Assembly (NCBI RefSeq): GCF_030644225.1
Contig: NZ_CP128650.1
Span: forward strand, 444,001 to 508,000
Reading direction: 5' to 3'
Source of the DNA: Selenomonas dianae
Lineage (GTDB): Bacteria; Bacillota; Negativicutes; Selenomonadales; Selenomonadaceae
DNA length: 64,000 nucleotides
Below the pieces are notes generated by a model that saw nothing but the letters and a program-made list of their open reading frames with translations, had not been told where the DNA came from and did no database searches. Position numbers and translations under genes: made by a program. Shown here piece after piece: positions 16,165 to 24,965 of the stretch; the stretch's first letter is position 1, and each line of letters opens with the position of its first letter.

Positions 16165-19100
16165 TTGTTCAAGGGGAACAAATCCAAAAAACTGGCATTC
16201 TTTGCTGCGATGGCACTGGTCGGCGGAGCGTTCGCGCCGTATACCTATGCAGCGGATGTGACAATCGACCCCGCACATCCGCCGGTCAAGAATGTGCCGC
16301 GACCGCTCACCACAGGTGCTGCGGGCGATGTTGGCACAGGCAGCGCGGATGCGTCGGGGAATACGCTCACCATCGAGAACTATGATTATGAGAACAACGC
16401 TGTCTATGGCGGTGCTGCGCTCGGTACAGGAAATGCGGAAGGAAATACACTGACGATCGTGAACTCCAAAGTCCTGGTGGGGTATGGCGGTGTTGCACAG
16501 AACGGCGGCAACGCAAACCGCAACAAGCTCGTATTTCGTTCGGGCGAGGTCGGTGCAACGATGGCGGGCGGCTTTGTTGGCAGCGAGACGGGCAGTGCGG
16601 AGGGGAACTCCGTCACGGTGTATCGCGGAACGACATCGCACATCTACGGCGGATATTCCAAAAAAGCAAAGGCACGTGGGAACGTCCACAAGAATGAAGT
16701 CGTCGTCCACGGGGGAACGATTGACGGCAAGATCAAGGGCGGTGTCATCGACGAAGTCAAATCGACGGGCAACGTGACGGAAAATACGGTTACGATCAAC
16801 GACGGAACGCTCAAGGACGCGGTCTATGGCGGCGCAATTGAAAAAAGCAATTCCACCGGCAGGGTCGAGGGGAATCGCGTTACAATCAACGGTGGAATTA
16901 TTAAAAAGAACATCATCGGGGGTTTTGTGCGCGGTAAAGGAACGCTGACAGGGAACATTGTCACCATTGCGGGCGGCACGATTGAGGGCGAGGTATATGC
17001 CGCATTCTCCTCCGAGAACAGCAGGAGTGTGCTGACGAATAACGTGGTCAACCTCGGCGACGGGGAACATGCTGCGCCAGTGAATGTTTCCAAGTTTGTC
17101 TGGGTGGCGCGTGGAAAATACGGTGCGACCTCGTCCGGCAATACGCTCAATGTCAAGACACGTGCAGAGGCGGACTATGTCGGTGGTTTCGAGAAGCTCA
17201 ATTTCTATTTCAAGGAGGCGATTCAGCCGAAACTCGTCCTGCGCAAGTCGACGGATTTGAAGATAGCGAGCCTGAACGACATCGGGGTCTATGGATCGCC
17301 GCAGACGAAGTCGGGGACGCTGATCGAGAGAGAACGCGGCAAAATTATCATCAAGGACGGCATAAAATCCGCGACAATAACGGGCGATACCGCAGAGATG
17401 ACGCTCCGTCTGGACAGCACGGAGAAGAAACTCGACTATACGCGGCTGATCTTCAAGGGTGCGACGGTCGCTGAGTCCGAAGGAACGGACACATGGGGCG
17501 GACGCTCTGTGATCGGCAATACAACGGCGAAGAACAGTATCACCATCGACAGCGGCACACATACGAACATCTATGGCGGATGGACGAGCGGTTCGGGCTC
17601 GACGGCTGCAGCAGAGCGGCGCGGCAACAGCACGCAGAACAGTGTCACGGTGAATGGCAGTGCAGACGTCAGCGGAACGGTCTACGGCGGCTATACGGGT
17701 GTCGCGGGCGGCAAAGCAGAGCGCAACAGCGTCACCGTCGAGAAAAACCTTGCTGCGTACATCGTCGGCGGTGCGGCCGAAGGGGAAGCATCGGGCAACA
17801 TAGTCACCATTCGGGCGAACGCGGGTGATGTTACGGGCGGCGCATCCACGGGCATGGCATCGGGGAACATTGTCACCCTCGCCAACGCTGCGGTCAGCTC
17901 CGTCACGGGCGGCGCGGGTGCGGCAACGCATAACAATACCGTCAACCTCGCAGGCGGCGCGACCGTCAGCGGCGCAGTCACAGGCGGCACAGCGGCGGAC
18001 GGCACGGGCAACACGCTGAATGTCAAGGGGACGAACAAGGCACGGAACATCGCGGGCTTCCAGAAAGTCAAATTCGATGCCGCCAACGTCACTGCGGGCG
18101 CAGCGATGCTGGAGCTCACGGGCAGCGCGGCGACGACGCTCGACAAGAGCGCTGTCGACGCGACGGGCAGCACCGTCCGCGGCGGTGTGACGCTCCTCAG
18201 GAACGCGAACGGCATCAACCTCACGGGCTATACGGGCGGTGTATTGAAGTCCGAGACGGATGCGACGACGGAGAAGAACATCTCTGTTCATAAGACCGGC
18301 AGTAAGATCACCGACATCCGCTACGAAGGCTGGCAGTTTGCCGGGGTTACATCCCCCGTCTTTGATGGAGCGGATGCCTACGGCGGCATCTCCCGTGCGG
18401 GCAATACGACGACGGAGAACCGCATCACCATTGACAGCGGCACGCATACGAACATCTACGGTGGATGGACGAGCGGTGCGGGCTCGACGGCTGCGGCTGA
18501 GCGGCGCGGCGACAGCACACGAAACAGTGTTGCGATCAGCGGCAGTGCAGCCGTCAGCGGCACGGTCTATGGCGGCTATACGGATGTCACGGGCGGCAAG
18601 GCGACGGACAACACCGTCTCTCTCAGCGATGTGACCGTTACAGGATCGGTTACGGGCGGATATGGTGCGGTGACGAATGATAACACCGTCAGCCTCCGCA
18701 ATGCGAAGGTCACGGGCATGGTCACAGGCGGCACGGCGCATGGTACAGGCAATACTCTCGCTGTTTCCTATGGCACGCGGACGACGGAGATCGGTGACTT
18801 TGACGGTATTCAGAAAATCCGGTTTGACACGGGGTCCGCACCGACGCGCGGCGCACATCCCTTGCTGCGCCTGACGGCGGTGGGGGGCGACAAGAATATC
18901 GCGGGGATGGATCTTGATTTTCACCGCGACGGAGCGGCGAAGAAGTTTGCGCCGGGGGACAAGATTACGCTCATGGAGAATATGAGCGGCAGGGTTACAG
19001 GCAGTGACCATGTGACACTACAGGGAACGGACGGCATCTCACGCAGCTATACGTTTGAGGTCGTGTCCGAGGGGAATGCGCTCGTCGGCACGGTGGCGCA

Positions 19101-20028
19101 GACACGCATGACCGAGCAGTCCAAGTCCCCTGTCGAAACACGTACAGGTGCAAGTGCATTTTTGAACGCCGGCGGAGATTTTGCCGCAGGAGCGGGCATG
19201 GATGCAGCGAAGAAGGAGGCGGCACACGCGGCGGCAACGCCCGGTGCAGCTCCCTACGGACTTTGGGCGGGCACGGGCGCGGGCGCACTTCGTCACAACA
19301 CCGGCTCCCATGTCGATATGAGAGGCTGGAATATCGGTCTCGGTTGGGCGCGTGCGAATGCGCTGCGGACGGGGACGCTGACCTTTGGTCCTCTGATTGA
19401 ATACGGGCGCGGCAGCTACGACTCCTATCTCGACGACGGCACGCACGGCAGCGGCAGGACGAGCTACCTCGGTACGGGGCTCATGGCGAAATACGAAATG
19501 GCGGCGGGCAGGTGGATCGATGGATCGCTGCGCATTGGCAGGACACGGAGCGACTACCGTGGCGTTGCGTCCTATGATACGTCGAACGCCTACTATGCCG
19601 TACACGTCGGCGCAGGTAAGGAGTTCCGTGTCCGCGCGGCGGATACGGTCAGCGCGTATGTGCGCTATGCGTATACACATACGGCGGGGACAACGGCACA
19701 TCTGAGCTCCGGTGAGACGTATGACTTCGATGCGGTGAACTCGCACCGTCTGCGCATCGGCACGCGCTACACACATGGCGCGGCGGCGTACCGTCAGATC
19801 TATGCGGGGCTTGCGTGGGAGTACGAGTTTGACGGCGATGCGCGTGCAGTCGTGCAGGGGGACAGCACCCCGAGCCCGTCGCTTCGGGGCGGCAGTACAC
19901 TCTTTGAGCTTGGCTGGCGCTTTACGCCAAAGGCAAACAGCCGCCTCCGCTGTGATTTGAATCTCACCGGATGGCAGGGCAAACGGCAGGGCGTTACGGG
20001 CGGCCTTTCGATCAACTGGGCGTTCTGA
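16165..20028 (+). CDS. large autotransporter (type V secretion) surface protein
   Basis: A 1287-residue secreted protein. It starts at TTG 16165, fixed by AGGAGGAT at 16151-16158. A signal peptide ends near AYTYA-like residues 26-31. The passenger (about 32-1020) is made of short beta-helix repeats of the type GNTLTI...VYGG, poor in Cys. A 75-residue block is duplicated (codons at 17515-17739 and 18400-18624). From about residue 1028 (APYGLWAGTGAG) a roughly 260-residue autotransporter beta-domain ends in Trp-Ala-Phe, as expected for an outer-membrane barrel recognised by BamA. The passenger is probably an adhesin; no protease motif is seen. It has its own transcription unit. Confidence 0.9.
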   Translation: MFKGNKSKKLAFFAAMALVGGAFAPYTYAADVTIDPAHPPVKNVPRPLTTGAAGDVGTGSADASGNTLTIENYDYENNAVYGGAALGTGNAEGNTLTIVNSKVLVGYGGVAQNGGNANRNKLVFRSGEVGATMAGGFVGSETGSAEGNSVTVYRGTTSHIYGGYSKKAKARGNVHKNEVVVHGGTIDGKIKGGVIDEVKSTGNVTENTVTINDGTLKDAVYGGAIEKSNSTGRVEGNRVTINGGIIKKNIIGGFVRGKGTLTGNIVTIAGGTIEGEVYAAFSSENSRSVLTNNVVNLGDGEHAAPVNVSKFVWVARGKYGATSSGNTLNVKTRAEADYVGGFEKLNFYFKEAIQPKLVLRKSTDLKIASLNDIGVYGSPQTKSGTLIERERGKIIIKDGIKSATITGDTAEMTLRLDSTEKKLDYTRLIFKGATVAESEGTDTWGGRSVIGNTTAKNSITIDSGTHTNIYGGWTSGSGSTAAAERRGNSTQNSVTVNGSADVSGTVYGGYTGVAGGKAERNSVTVEKNLAAYIVGGAAEGEASGNIVTIRANAGDVTGGASTGMASGNIVTLANAAVSSVTGGAGAATHNNTVNLAGGATVSGAVTGGTAADGTGNTLNVKGTNKARNIAGFQKVKFDAANVTAGAAMLELTGSAATTLDKSAVDATGSTVRGGVTLLRNANGINLTGYTGGVLKSETDATTEKNISVHKTGSKITDIRYEGWQFAGVTSPVFDGADAYGGISRAGNTTTENRITIDSGTHTNIYGGWTSGAGSTAAAERRGDSTRNSVAISGSAAVSGTVYGGYTDVTGGKATDNTVSLSDVTVTGSVTGGYGAVTNDNTVSLRNAKVTGMVTGGTAHGTGNTLAVSYGTRTTEIGDFDGIQKIRFDTGSAPTRGAHPLLRLTAVGGDKNIAGMDLDFHRDGAAKKFAPGDKITLMENMSGRVTGSDHVTLQGTDGISRSYTFEVVSEGNALVGTVAQTRMTEQSKSPVETRTGASAFLNAGGDFAAGAGMDAAKKEAAHAAATPGAAPYGLWAGTGAGALRHNTGSHVDMRGWNIGLGWARANALRTGTLTFGPLIEYGRGSYDSYLDDGTHGSGRTSYLGTGLMAKYEMAAGRWIDGSLRIGRTRSDYRGVASYDTSNAYYAVHVGAGKEFRVRAADTVSAYVRYAYTHTAGTTAHLSSGETYDFDAVNSHRLRIGTRYTHGAAAYRQIYAGLAWEYEFDGDARAVVQGDSTPSPSLRGGSTLFELGWRFTPKANSRLRCDLNLTGWQGKRQGVTGGLSINWAF
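17515..17739 (+). repeat. autotransporter internal repeat, unit 1
   Basis: Encodes 75 residues beginning GNTTAKNSITIDSGTHTN. It is nearly the same as unit 2, which begins 885 bases later in the same frame; the shared core includes SGTHTNIYGGWTSG and GSTAAAERRG. Confidence 0.85.
18400..18624 (+). repeat. autotransporter internal repeat, unit 2
   Basis: Second copy of the 75-residue block, beginning GNTTTENRITIDSGTHTN. Substitutions are concentrated outside the conserved YGG turns. Confidence 0.85.
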
Positions 20029-20101
20029 GCGGCGTACGGTCAACCACTTCCTTAAGTGTTTGCGTGGAGCACATATCTCCGTAACATTTGATGCAGAACC
20101 T

Positions 20102-20151
20102 AAAAAGAGGGCTTGGATTTCCTCTGTCGGAGAAGTCCAAGTCCTCTTTTT
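20102..20151. terminator. bidirectional terminator
   Basis: A 20-bp stem with two G-T pairs (20102-20121 with 20132-20151) flanked by A- and T-runs. It serves the autotransporter on the plus strand and the exported-protein gene on the minus strand. Confidence 0.85.
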
Positions 20152-20158
20152 GCTGTGT

Positions 20159-20764
20159 CTATGTTCTGTTTTCGGCAAAGGCATCGTCCGCCCAGTTCAG
20201 CAGGGCGTCCTCGATGCCCGCCTCATGTTCGTTCACCGACTGCCCCTCGGAGGTGATATAGAGACTGCGTCCATCCGCATAGGCGATGCGGATGTTGTAG
20301 GCGGGATTCGTCACCGTCTCCGCGCGTGCGCCGTAGTCGTTCTCGGCGGCGAGGTTTTGTTCGGCGATGTGTGCGCGGAGGCTCGCCTCCAGTGCGGGTG
20401 TCCACGGGACATAATGCTCGCGGATGTCCAATGTGCGCCCGTTTGTGAACTCCTTGGCGACAAATTCCGCGAGGCATGGGATGAGCGCGTTCGGATCGAG
20501 TTCCTGTTCTGCGATTTCCTCCGCCGAGAGCGCGTCCTTGGCAAGACCGTCAATCCGCCAGATCATGCGCATGAGTGTGCCGTCTGCGACAGGGTGGCGG
20601 AACTCCATCATCAGCTGCTGAATTTCGGTGTGCTCGGACGGGGTGGTTCCAGTCGGATGTATGGGGGCTGCCTCGGGTGCAGCTTCGGCTACCGCGCCGA
20701 GGAAGAGCAGCGGGACGAATAGGACGGCGAACATATACCGTACCGTTTTATGCGCGAATGTCAT
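20159..20764 (-). CDS. exported protein of unknown function
   Basis: The 201-residue product has a clear signal peptide (basic start, hydrophobic core MFAVLFVPLLFLGAVAEA, cleavage near residue 28). The mature part is acidic, with no recognised domain and no cysteine pair. It ends facing the bidirectional terminator. It follows the RclA-like gene by 13 bases on the same strand and is probably in its transcript, which hints at a role outside the cytoplasmic membrane under the same conditions, but this is only inference. Confidence 0.65.
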   Translation of the reverse strand: MTFAHKTVRYMFAVLFVPLLFLGAVAEAAPEAAPIHPTGTTPSEHTEIQQLMMEFRHPVADGTLMRMIWRIDGLAKDALSAEEIAEQELDPNALIPCLAEFVAKEFTNGRTLDIREHYVPWTPALEASLRAHIAEQNLAAENDYGARAETVTNPAYNIRIAYADGRSLYITSEGQSVNEHEAGIEDALLNWADDAFAENRT

Positions 20765-20777
20765 CGTCGTTTCCCTT

Positions 20778-22142
20778 TCAGCTGAACAGATCGTTGAGTG
20801 CCTCGGTCATGGTCGGGTGGGTGTAGATGGCAGAGCCGAGCACGGCGGCAGTGATGCCGTGGTCGATTGCCATTTTCATGAGGTTGATCATCTCCTGCGA
20901 CTCGGGACAGAAGAAATGAGCACCGAGGATGGTGTCTGTCTTTGCATCCACAACCGCCTTGAGAATGCCGGCGGGCTTCTTGTAGACCTGTGCCTTTGGG
21001 ATGGCGGCGACCTCCAGGCGGAGGATGCGTACGTCAAAGCCTGCCGCCTCCGCCTGTGCCTCCGTCATGCCGACGCGCGAGAGCGGCGGATCGAGAAAGA
21101 CGGAGTAGGGGACGGCTCCGCGATTTGCTGTTGTGCGCGTTCCGCTGCCCGCGAGCTGATCCTTTACAATGCGGAAATCGTCGAGGGAGATGTAGGTGAA
21201 CTGCAGGCCGCCCGCGACATCGCCCATCGCCCATATGTGCGGTATGTTCGTGCGCAGGTGCTCGTCAACGGCGACCGCGCCGCGCTCCGTCACAGCAATG
21301 CCCGCCGCTGCAAGGTTCAGCCCTTCGATGTTCGGACGGCGGCCCGTTGCAATGAGGATGGCGTTCGCTGCGAGCCGCTTCTCCCCGTCCGCCGTCTGCA
21401 CGACGACGTTCGCACCGCCGGCACTGTCCTCGATGCGCTGTACCTTCGTCCCCATTAGGATATGGATGCCGCGATTATTTGTATGCTGTAGGACGCGTGC
21501 GGCGATCTCCGCGTCTTCACGCGGGATGAAGGCATCGCCGTCCTGCACGACGGCGACGGACGAGCCGAAGTTGGCGTAGTATGACGCAAACTCCAGCCCG
21601 ATGTAGCCGCCGCCGATGATGACGAGCTTTTCGGGCAGCTCGTCCAGCTCCATCATCGTCTCGCTCGTGTAGACGTGCGTGCTCTCTGCCACACCCTCGA
21701 TTGATGGGATGAAGGGCAGTGCACCCGTATTGATGAAAATGCGCTCCGCCGTGACGGTCTGCTCTCCGTCCGCGCCGACAATGCGTACGGTATGCGCATC
21801 GACAAACGATGCCTCCCCGTCAATGACGACAGCACCCGCACCCGTCACCTTGGCGTAGTTCTTTTCACGCAGCATCGCTGTGAGGCGGCGTTTCTCTGCA
21901 ATCGCCACACGATAGCGCTCCGCCTTTGCCGCGAAGTCGCCGCCCGCCGTTGCCGAGAGCCGCGCACTGTACTCCAGCGATTTCGATGGGATGCAGGCGA
22001 CGTTGATGCAGGTGCCGCCGTAGCGTTCTTTTGACCGCTCGACGAGGGCGACCGTCTCGCCCTTCTTCGCGAGAAAGCCCGCGAGCGTCTTGCCCGCCTT
22101 GCCAAAGCCGATGATGAGGTTTTGATAGGATGTGTTCTGCAT
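20778..22142 (-). CDS. rclA: FAD-dependent pyridine nucleotide-disulfide oxidoreductase, RclA-like
   Basis: A 454-residue flavoenzyme of the glutathione reductase/mercuric reductase class. FAD motif IIGFGKAGKTLAGFLAKKG, redox cysteines Cys45 and Cys50 in GGTCINVACIPSKS, NAD(P) motif IIGGGYIGLEFAS, and the second FAD motif IWAMGDVAGGLQFTYISLDD. The latter motif and the ending LNDLFS match RclA (YkgC), the E. coli copper(II) reductase that protects against hypochlorous acid. ATG 22142 has GGAG six bases upstream; an in-frame extension to 22202 lacks a site. A protective role against host oxidants is an inference. Confidence 0.82.
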   Translation of the reverse strand: MQNTSYQNLIIGFGKAGKTLAGFLAKKGETVALVERSKERYGGTCINVACIPSKSLEYSARLSATAGGDFAAKAERYRVAIAEKRRLTAMLREKNYAKVTGAGAVVIDGEASFVDAHTVRIVGADGEQTVTAERIFINTGALPFIPSIEGVAESTHVYTSETMMELDELPEKLVIIGGGYIGLEFASYYANFGSSVAVVQDGDAFIPREDAEIAARVLQHTNNRGIHILMGTKVQRIEDSAGGANVVVQTADGEKRLAANAILIATGRRPNIEGLNLAAAGIAVTERGAVAVDEHLRTNIPHIWAMGDVAGGLQFTYISLDDFRIVKDQLAGSGTRTTANRGAVPYSVFLDPPLSRVGMTEAQAEAAGFDVRILRLEVAAIPKAQVYKKPAGILKAVVDAKTDTILGAHFFCPESQEMINLMKMAIDHGITAAVLGSAIYTHPTMTEALNDLFS

Positions 22143-22247
22143 GGTATGCTCCATTTCTGTTGAAACCTGTTTTATGGATGTTATTATAACATTTTTTGAC
22201 AATGGAAAGAAATATTTTCAATCCGGGCTTTTTAGCAGTTTAAGAGA

Positions 22248-22288
22248 ACTATAAAGGACTGCCGCTTTTTGCAGCAGTCCTTTATAGT
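22248..22288 (-). terminator. hairpin terminator after fumC
   Basis: Perfect 15-bp arms (22248-22262 and 22274-22288) with an 11-base loop, located between the fumC stop and the start of the RclA-like gene. The T-run is weak. Confidence 0.6.
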
Positions 22289-22305
22289 ATGAGTGAACGT
22301 CGGCT

Positions 22306-23670
22306 TTACACCATCTGTTCGGGATGGAATACCTCGTCGAATTTCTCGGCGGTGAGGAAGCCGAGGGCGACGCACGCCTCCTTGAGGCTGATGTTCTCGT
22401 CGAATGCCTTGTGTGCGGTCTTTGCCGCATTCTCGTAGCCGATGTACGGGTTCAGAGCCGTGACGAGCATCAGCGAGCGATGGAGGTTCTCGTGCATCTT
22501 CTCACGGTTCGCCGTGATGCCCGTGACGCAGCGGTCGTTGAACGAGCGGAGGGAGTCGGTGAGGAGGCGTGCGGACTGGAGGAAGTCGTAGATCATGACG
22601 GGCATGAACACGTTCAGTTCGAAGTTGCCCTGTGAGGCGGCAATGCCGATGGCGGCATCGTTGCCCATGACCTGTACGGCAACCATCGTGACGGATTCGC
22701 ACTGGGTCGGGTTGACCTTGCCCGGCATGATGGAGCTGCCCGGCTCGTTCGCGGGGATTGTGATTTCGCCGAGACCGCAGCGCGGACCTGCGGCGAGCCA
22801 GCGGATGTCATTCGCGATCTTCATCATGTTTGCGGCGAGCCCCTTGAGACCGCCGTGTGCAAAGACGATCGCATCCTTGCTCGTGAGCGCGTGGAACTTG
22901 TTCGGGGCGGTGACGAAGCTTTTGCCCGTCAGCTCGCTTGCCGCCTGTGCGACGGCGACATCAAAGCCTTTCGGCGTGTTGAGTCCCGTGCCGACAGCAG
23001 TGCCGCCGAGGGCGAGCTCGTGGAGGAAGGGCAGCGCCGCCTGCAGCTGCTTCTTCGACTGCTCAAGCATCGCGAGCCAGCCGCTGATTTCCTGCGAAAA
23101 CGAGATGGGGACGGCATCCTGCAGGTGGGTGCGCCCCGTCTTGACGATGCCCTCGTTCTCCTTCATTAGGCGGCGGAAGGTATCGGCGAGGAGGTCGATG
23201 CTCGGAAAGAGCCCGTCCTCAATGGCAATGACCGCTGCGATGTGCATCGCCGTCGGGAACGTGTCGTTCGAGCTCTGCGACATATTGGAGTGATCGTTCG
23301 GGTGCAGGATCTTCTCTCCCGCGATTTCGTTGCCGCGGTTCGCGATCACCTCGTTGACGTTCATGTTCGACTGCGTTCCGCTGCCCGTTTGCCAGACCGC
23401 GAGGGGGAAGTGCTCTGCGAGCTTGCCGGCGATGATCTCATCGCATGCTGCCTTGATGGCATTCATCCGCTTTTCGTCGAGCTTGCCGAGTTTGTTGTTT
23501 GCAATCGCGGCGGATTTCTTCAGAATGCCGAACGCGTGGATGATCTCGGCGGGCATCTTCTCAATGCCGATGGGGAAGTTCTCGAAGCTGCGCTCCGTCT
23601 GTGCCGCCCAGTACTTGTCCGCCGGAACTTTGACCTCACCGAGGGAATCGTGTTCGATACGATACTCCAT
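22306..23670 (-). CDS. fumC: fumarate hydratase, class II
   Basis: This 454-residue enzyme interconverts fumarate and malate without an iron-sulfur cluster. The superfamily signature GSSIMPGKVNPTQCE is intact, and SGSGTQSNMNVNEVIANRG and GRTHLQDAVPI mark the substrate site. The ribosome site AAGGAGGA precedes the ATG. In Negativicutes it would feed the fumarate-succinate branch used for propionate production. It is flanked by repeat copy B upstream and a terminator downstream, so it is probably transcribed alone. Confidence 0.96.
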   Translation of the reverse strand: MEYRIEHDSLGEVKVPADKYWAAQTERSFENFPIGIEKMPAEIIHAFGILKKSAAIANNKLGKLDEKRMNAIKAACDEIIAGKLAEHFPLAVWQTGSGTQSNMNVNEVIANRGNEIAGEKILHPNDHSNMSQSSNDTFPTAMHIAAVIAIEDGLFPSIDLLADTFRRLMKENEGIVKTGRTHLQDAVPISFSQEISGWLAMLEQSKKQLQAALPFLHELALGGTAVGTGLNTPKGFDVAVAQAASELTGKSFVTAPNKFHALTSKDAIVFAHGGLKGLAANMMKIANDIRWLAAGPRCGLGEITIPANEPGSSIMPGKVNPTQCESVTMVAVQVMGNDAAIGIAASQGNFELNVFMPVMIYDFLQSARLLTDSLRSFNDRCVTGITANREKMHENLHRSLMLVTALNPYIGYENAAKTAHKAFDENISLKEACVALGFLTAEKFDEVFHPEQMV

Positions 23671-23772
23671 TTGGATTGTCCTCCTTAAATTGACATAGAA
23701 GAAAGAAAAATCAGCTAATAGAAGTATAGCATAAAAACATGAAATTGAGAATATTTATCGTAAATTTTCTGT

Positions 23773-23938
23773 AAAGGAATCGCTGATAAAATGAAGTCCG
23801 TCAGATTGGCGTAGATTTTTCGTCCGAACAAGGAGGCAAACCGGACGCATAGCCAAAGCTATGTGGAGGATTTGCCGACACAGTGCGGGCAAAAAAGATG
23901 CGTCAAGATGGCGCGGCTGAATTTATCAGTGCTTCCGT
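23773..23938 (-). repeat. about 165-bp repeat with inverted ends, copy B
   Basis: Same element as at 361-526, in reverse orientation: AAGGAATCGCTGATAAA at one end, and the segment TCTACGCCAATCTGACGGAC is identical to copy A once reversed. Its far end (ACGGAAGCACTGATAAA, minus strand) encodes the last residues and stop codon of the Gx-transporter gene. It separates that gene from fumC. Confidence 0.85.
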
Positions 23939-24405
23939 AAAATTGTCTGTGCAGCGATGCCGATGCCGATGCCCGTCAGAATACCGACGAAGCCGAGTAC
24001 GGGAGCGTAGGAAAAGAGGGCGGAGGTCTGCATGACGGCGGCGGCAACGAGGAGCTGCGCCATGTTGTGCAGGAATCCGCCCGCTGCACTGATGCCGACG
24101 ATGGACAGCTGCGTGTATTTTTTCAGCAGCACCATCGCGGCAAAACTCGCCGCACCACCTGCGAGACTGTAGAGCATGGGCGCGATACCTCCACCGAAGA
24201 ACGAGGAGAGGAGGATGCGCACCGTGAGCATCAGTGCAGCGTCGCGCGTCGGCAGGAGATGAAGTGCGATGAGTGTGACGATGGCGGCGAGCCCGAGCTT
24301 TGCGCCGGGGACGGGCAGCGGCAGAGGGAGGAATCCCTCAAGTACAAAGAGGATGAGGGAGAGCGCGGTAAGCAGCGCAATGCGCGTCATGCGGTGTATC
24401 GTCAT
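23926..24405 (-). CDS. Gx transporter family protein (HepS1-like membrane protein)
   Basis: A 159-residue, very hydrophobic protein with about five membrane helices and glycine-rich turns (SSFFGGGIAPMLYSLAGG). Homologues are annotated as 'Gx transporter' or 'heptaprenyl diphosphate synthase component I' and resemble the substrate-binding S component of ECF transporters. It follows the NusG-domain-II gene with one base between them, a pairing common in Firmicutes. The last codons (CGG AAG CAC TGA) lie in the end of repeat copy B, so the natural C-terminus may have been replaced. Confidence 0.75.
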   Translation of the reverse strand: MTIHRMTRIALLTALSLILFVLEGFLPLPLPVPGAKLGLAAIVTLIALHLLPTRDAALMLTVRILLSSFFGGGIAPMLYSLAGGAASFAAMVLLKKYTQLSIVGISAAGGFLHNMAQLLVAAAVMQTSALFSYAPVLGFVGILTGIGIGIAAQTILRKH

Positions 24406-24406
24406 A

Positions 24407-24745
24407 TCACTTTACTTCGATCAGGAGTTTGTGCGGCAGACAGGCGATCACATCGCCTTTTTTTGATGCCTTGCCCGTCTTGACGCAGACGAGGTCGGGG
24501 CAGTCCGCATCGACGACGGCAATGCTTTCATCCTCGATGCGGATCGTGTTCGCCCCGTGCTCATTCGCAATGACGATGTTCTCCGTACCCGTGTGTCCCG
24601 TGAGCGGGATGTCGTAGAGCTGCACATTGTTCTGTGTGATAACGGCATGACGCACGTCACTGTCCGTGTGTGTGAAAAAAAATATGGCACCGATCCCACA
24701 GAGGAGGAGCAGTGCGCCGATGAGGACGAAGTCGTTTTTCTTCAT
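24407..24745 (-). CDS. NusG domain II-containing protein, membrane-anchored
   Basis: The 112-residue protein has one N-terminal membrane helix (about 7-25) and a beta-rich domain with the pattern DADCPDLVCVKTGKASKKGDVIACLPHKLLIEV, typical of the NusG-II family: three cysteines in C-x4-C...C, then a conserved proline. Despite its name it is not the transcription factor. It is expected to be anchored in the membrane and to act with the Gx protein encoded next to it. The function is not known. Confidence 0.78.
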   Translation of the reverse strand: MKKNDFVLIGALLLLCGIGAIFFFTHTDSDVRHAVITQNNVQLYDIPLTGHTGTENIVIANEHGANTIRIEDESIAVVDADCPDLVCVKTGKASKKGDVIACLPHKLLIEVK

Positions 24746-24774
24746 TGATGTTTCCTTTACCTATGTGATATAAT
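24745..24774 (+). promoter_or_regulatory. promoter of the small-peptide gene
   Basis: TTGATG (24745-24750) and a perfect TATAAT (24769-24774) are 18 bases apart. Transcription would begin near 24781, giving a message of about 220 bases ending at the terminator at 24968-25001. It diverges from the NusG-II gene. Confidence 0.7.
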
Positions 24775-24828
24775 CCCCTTGCCACGGCTCTCATCCGGTC
24801 AATCAGGCACGGGAGGGAGGTTGGTGAC

Positions 24829-24918
24829 GTGCACATCTCTGATTTGTTGCTTTCGCTGCTCATCAGTGTTGTCGGGAGTGTTCTTGGCGCACTGATTGTG
24901 CAGAGGCTGAGGAGGTAG
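24829..24918 (+). CDS. 29-residue hydrophobic peptide, candidate Fst-type toxin
   Basis: The GTG at 24829 is 8 bases after GGAGG in a strong purine run (24811-24820). The peptide opens with a short polar segment (HISD), continues with a single membrane helix (LLLSLLISVVGSVLGALIV), and ends QRLRR, so it would insert in the membrane with a basic cytoplasmic tail. Its size and layout match the Fst/Ldr superfamily of type I toxins, although sequence identity is low. The gene has its own promoter, is followed by a bidirectional terminator, and faces an antisense RNA promoter. Toxicity is inferred from architecture only. Confidence 0.6.
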   Translation: MHISDLLLSLLISVVGSVLGALIVQRLRR

Positions 24919-24965
24919 AAGCAGCCTCCGCTGTGGCATCAGCCGGGTGCGTCTCATCAGCGCAC

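Noticed and set aside
16135-19011. Long minus-strand open frame (about 958 codons) opposite the autotransporter gene
   Set aside because: Its predicted protein is rich in Arg and Cys with no domain, and it mirrors the third-position pattern of the real gene on the plus strand. It is a shadow of high-GC repetitive coding DNA.
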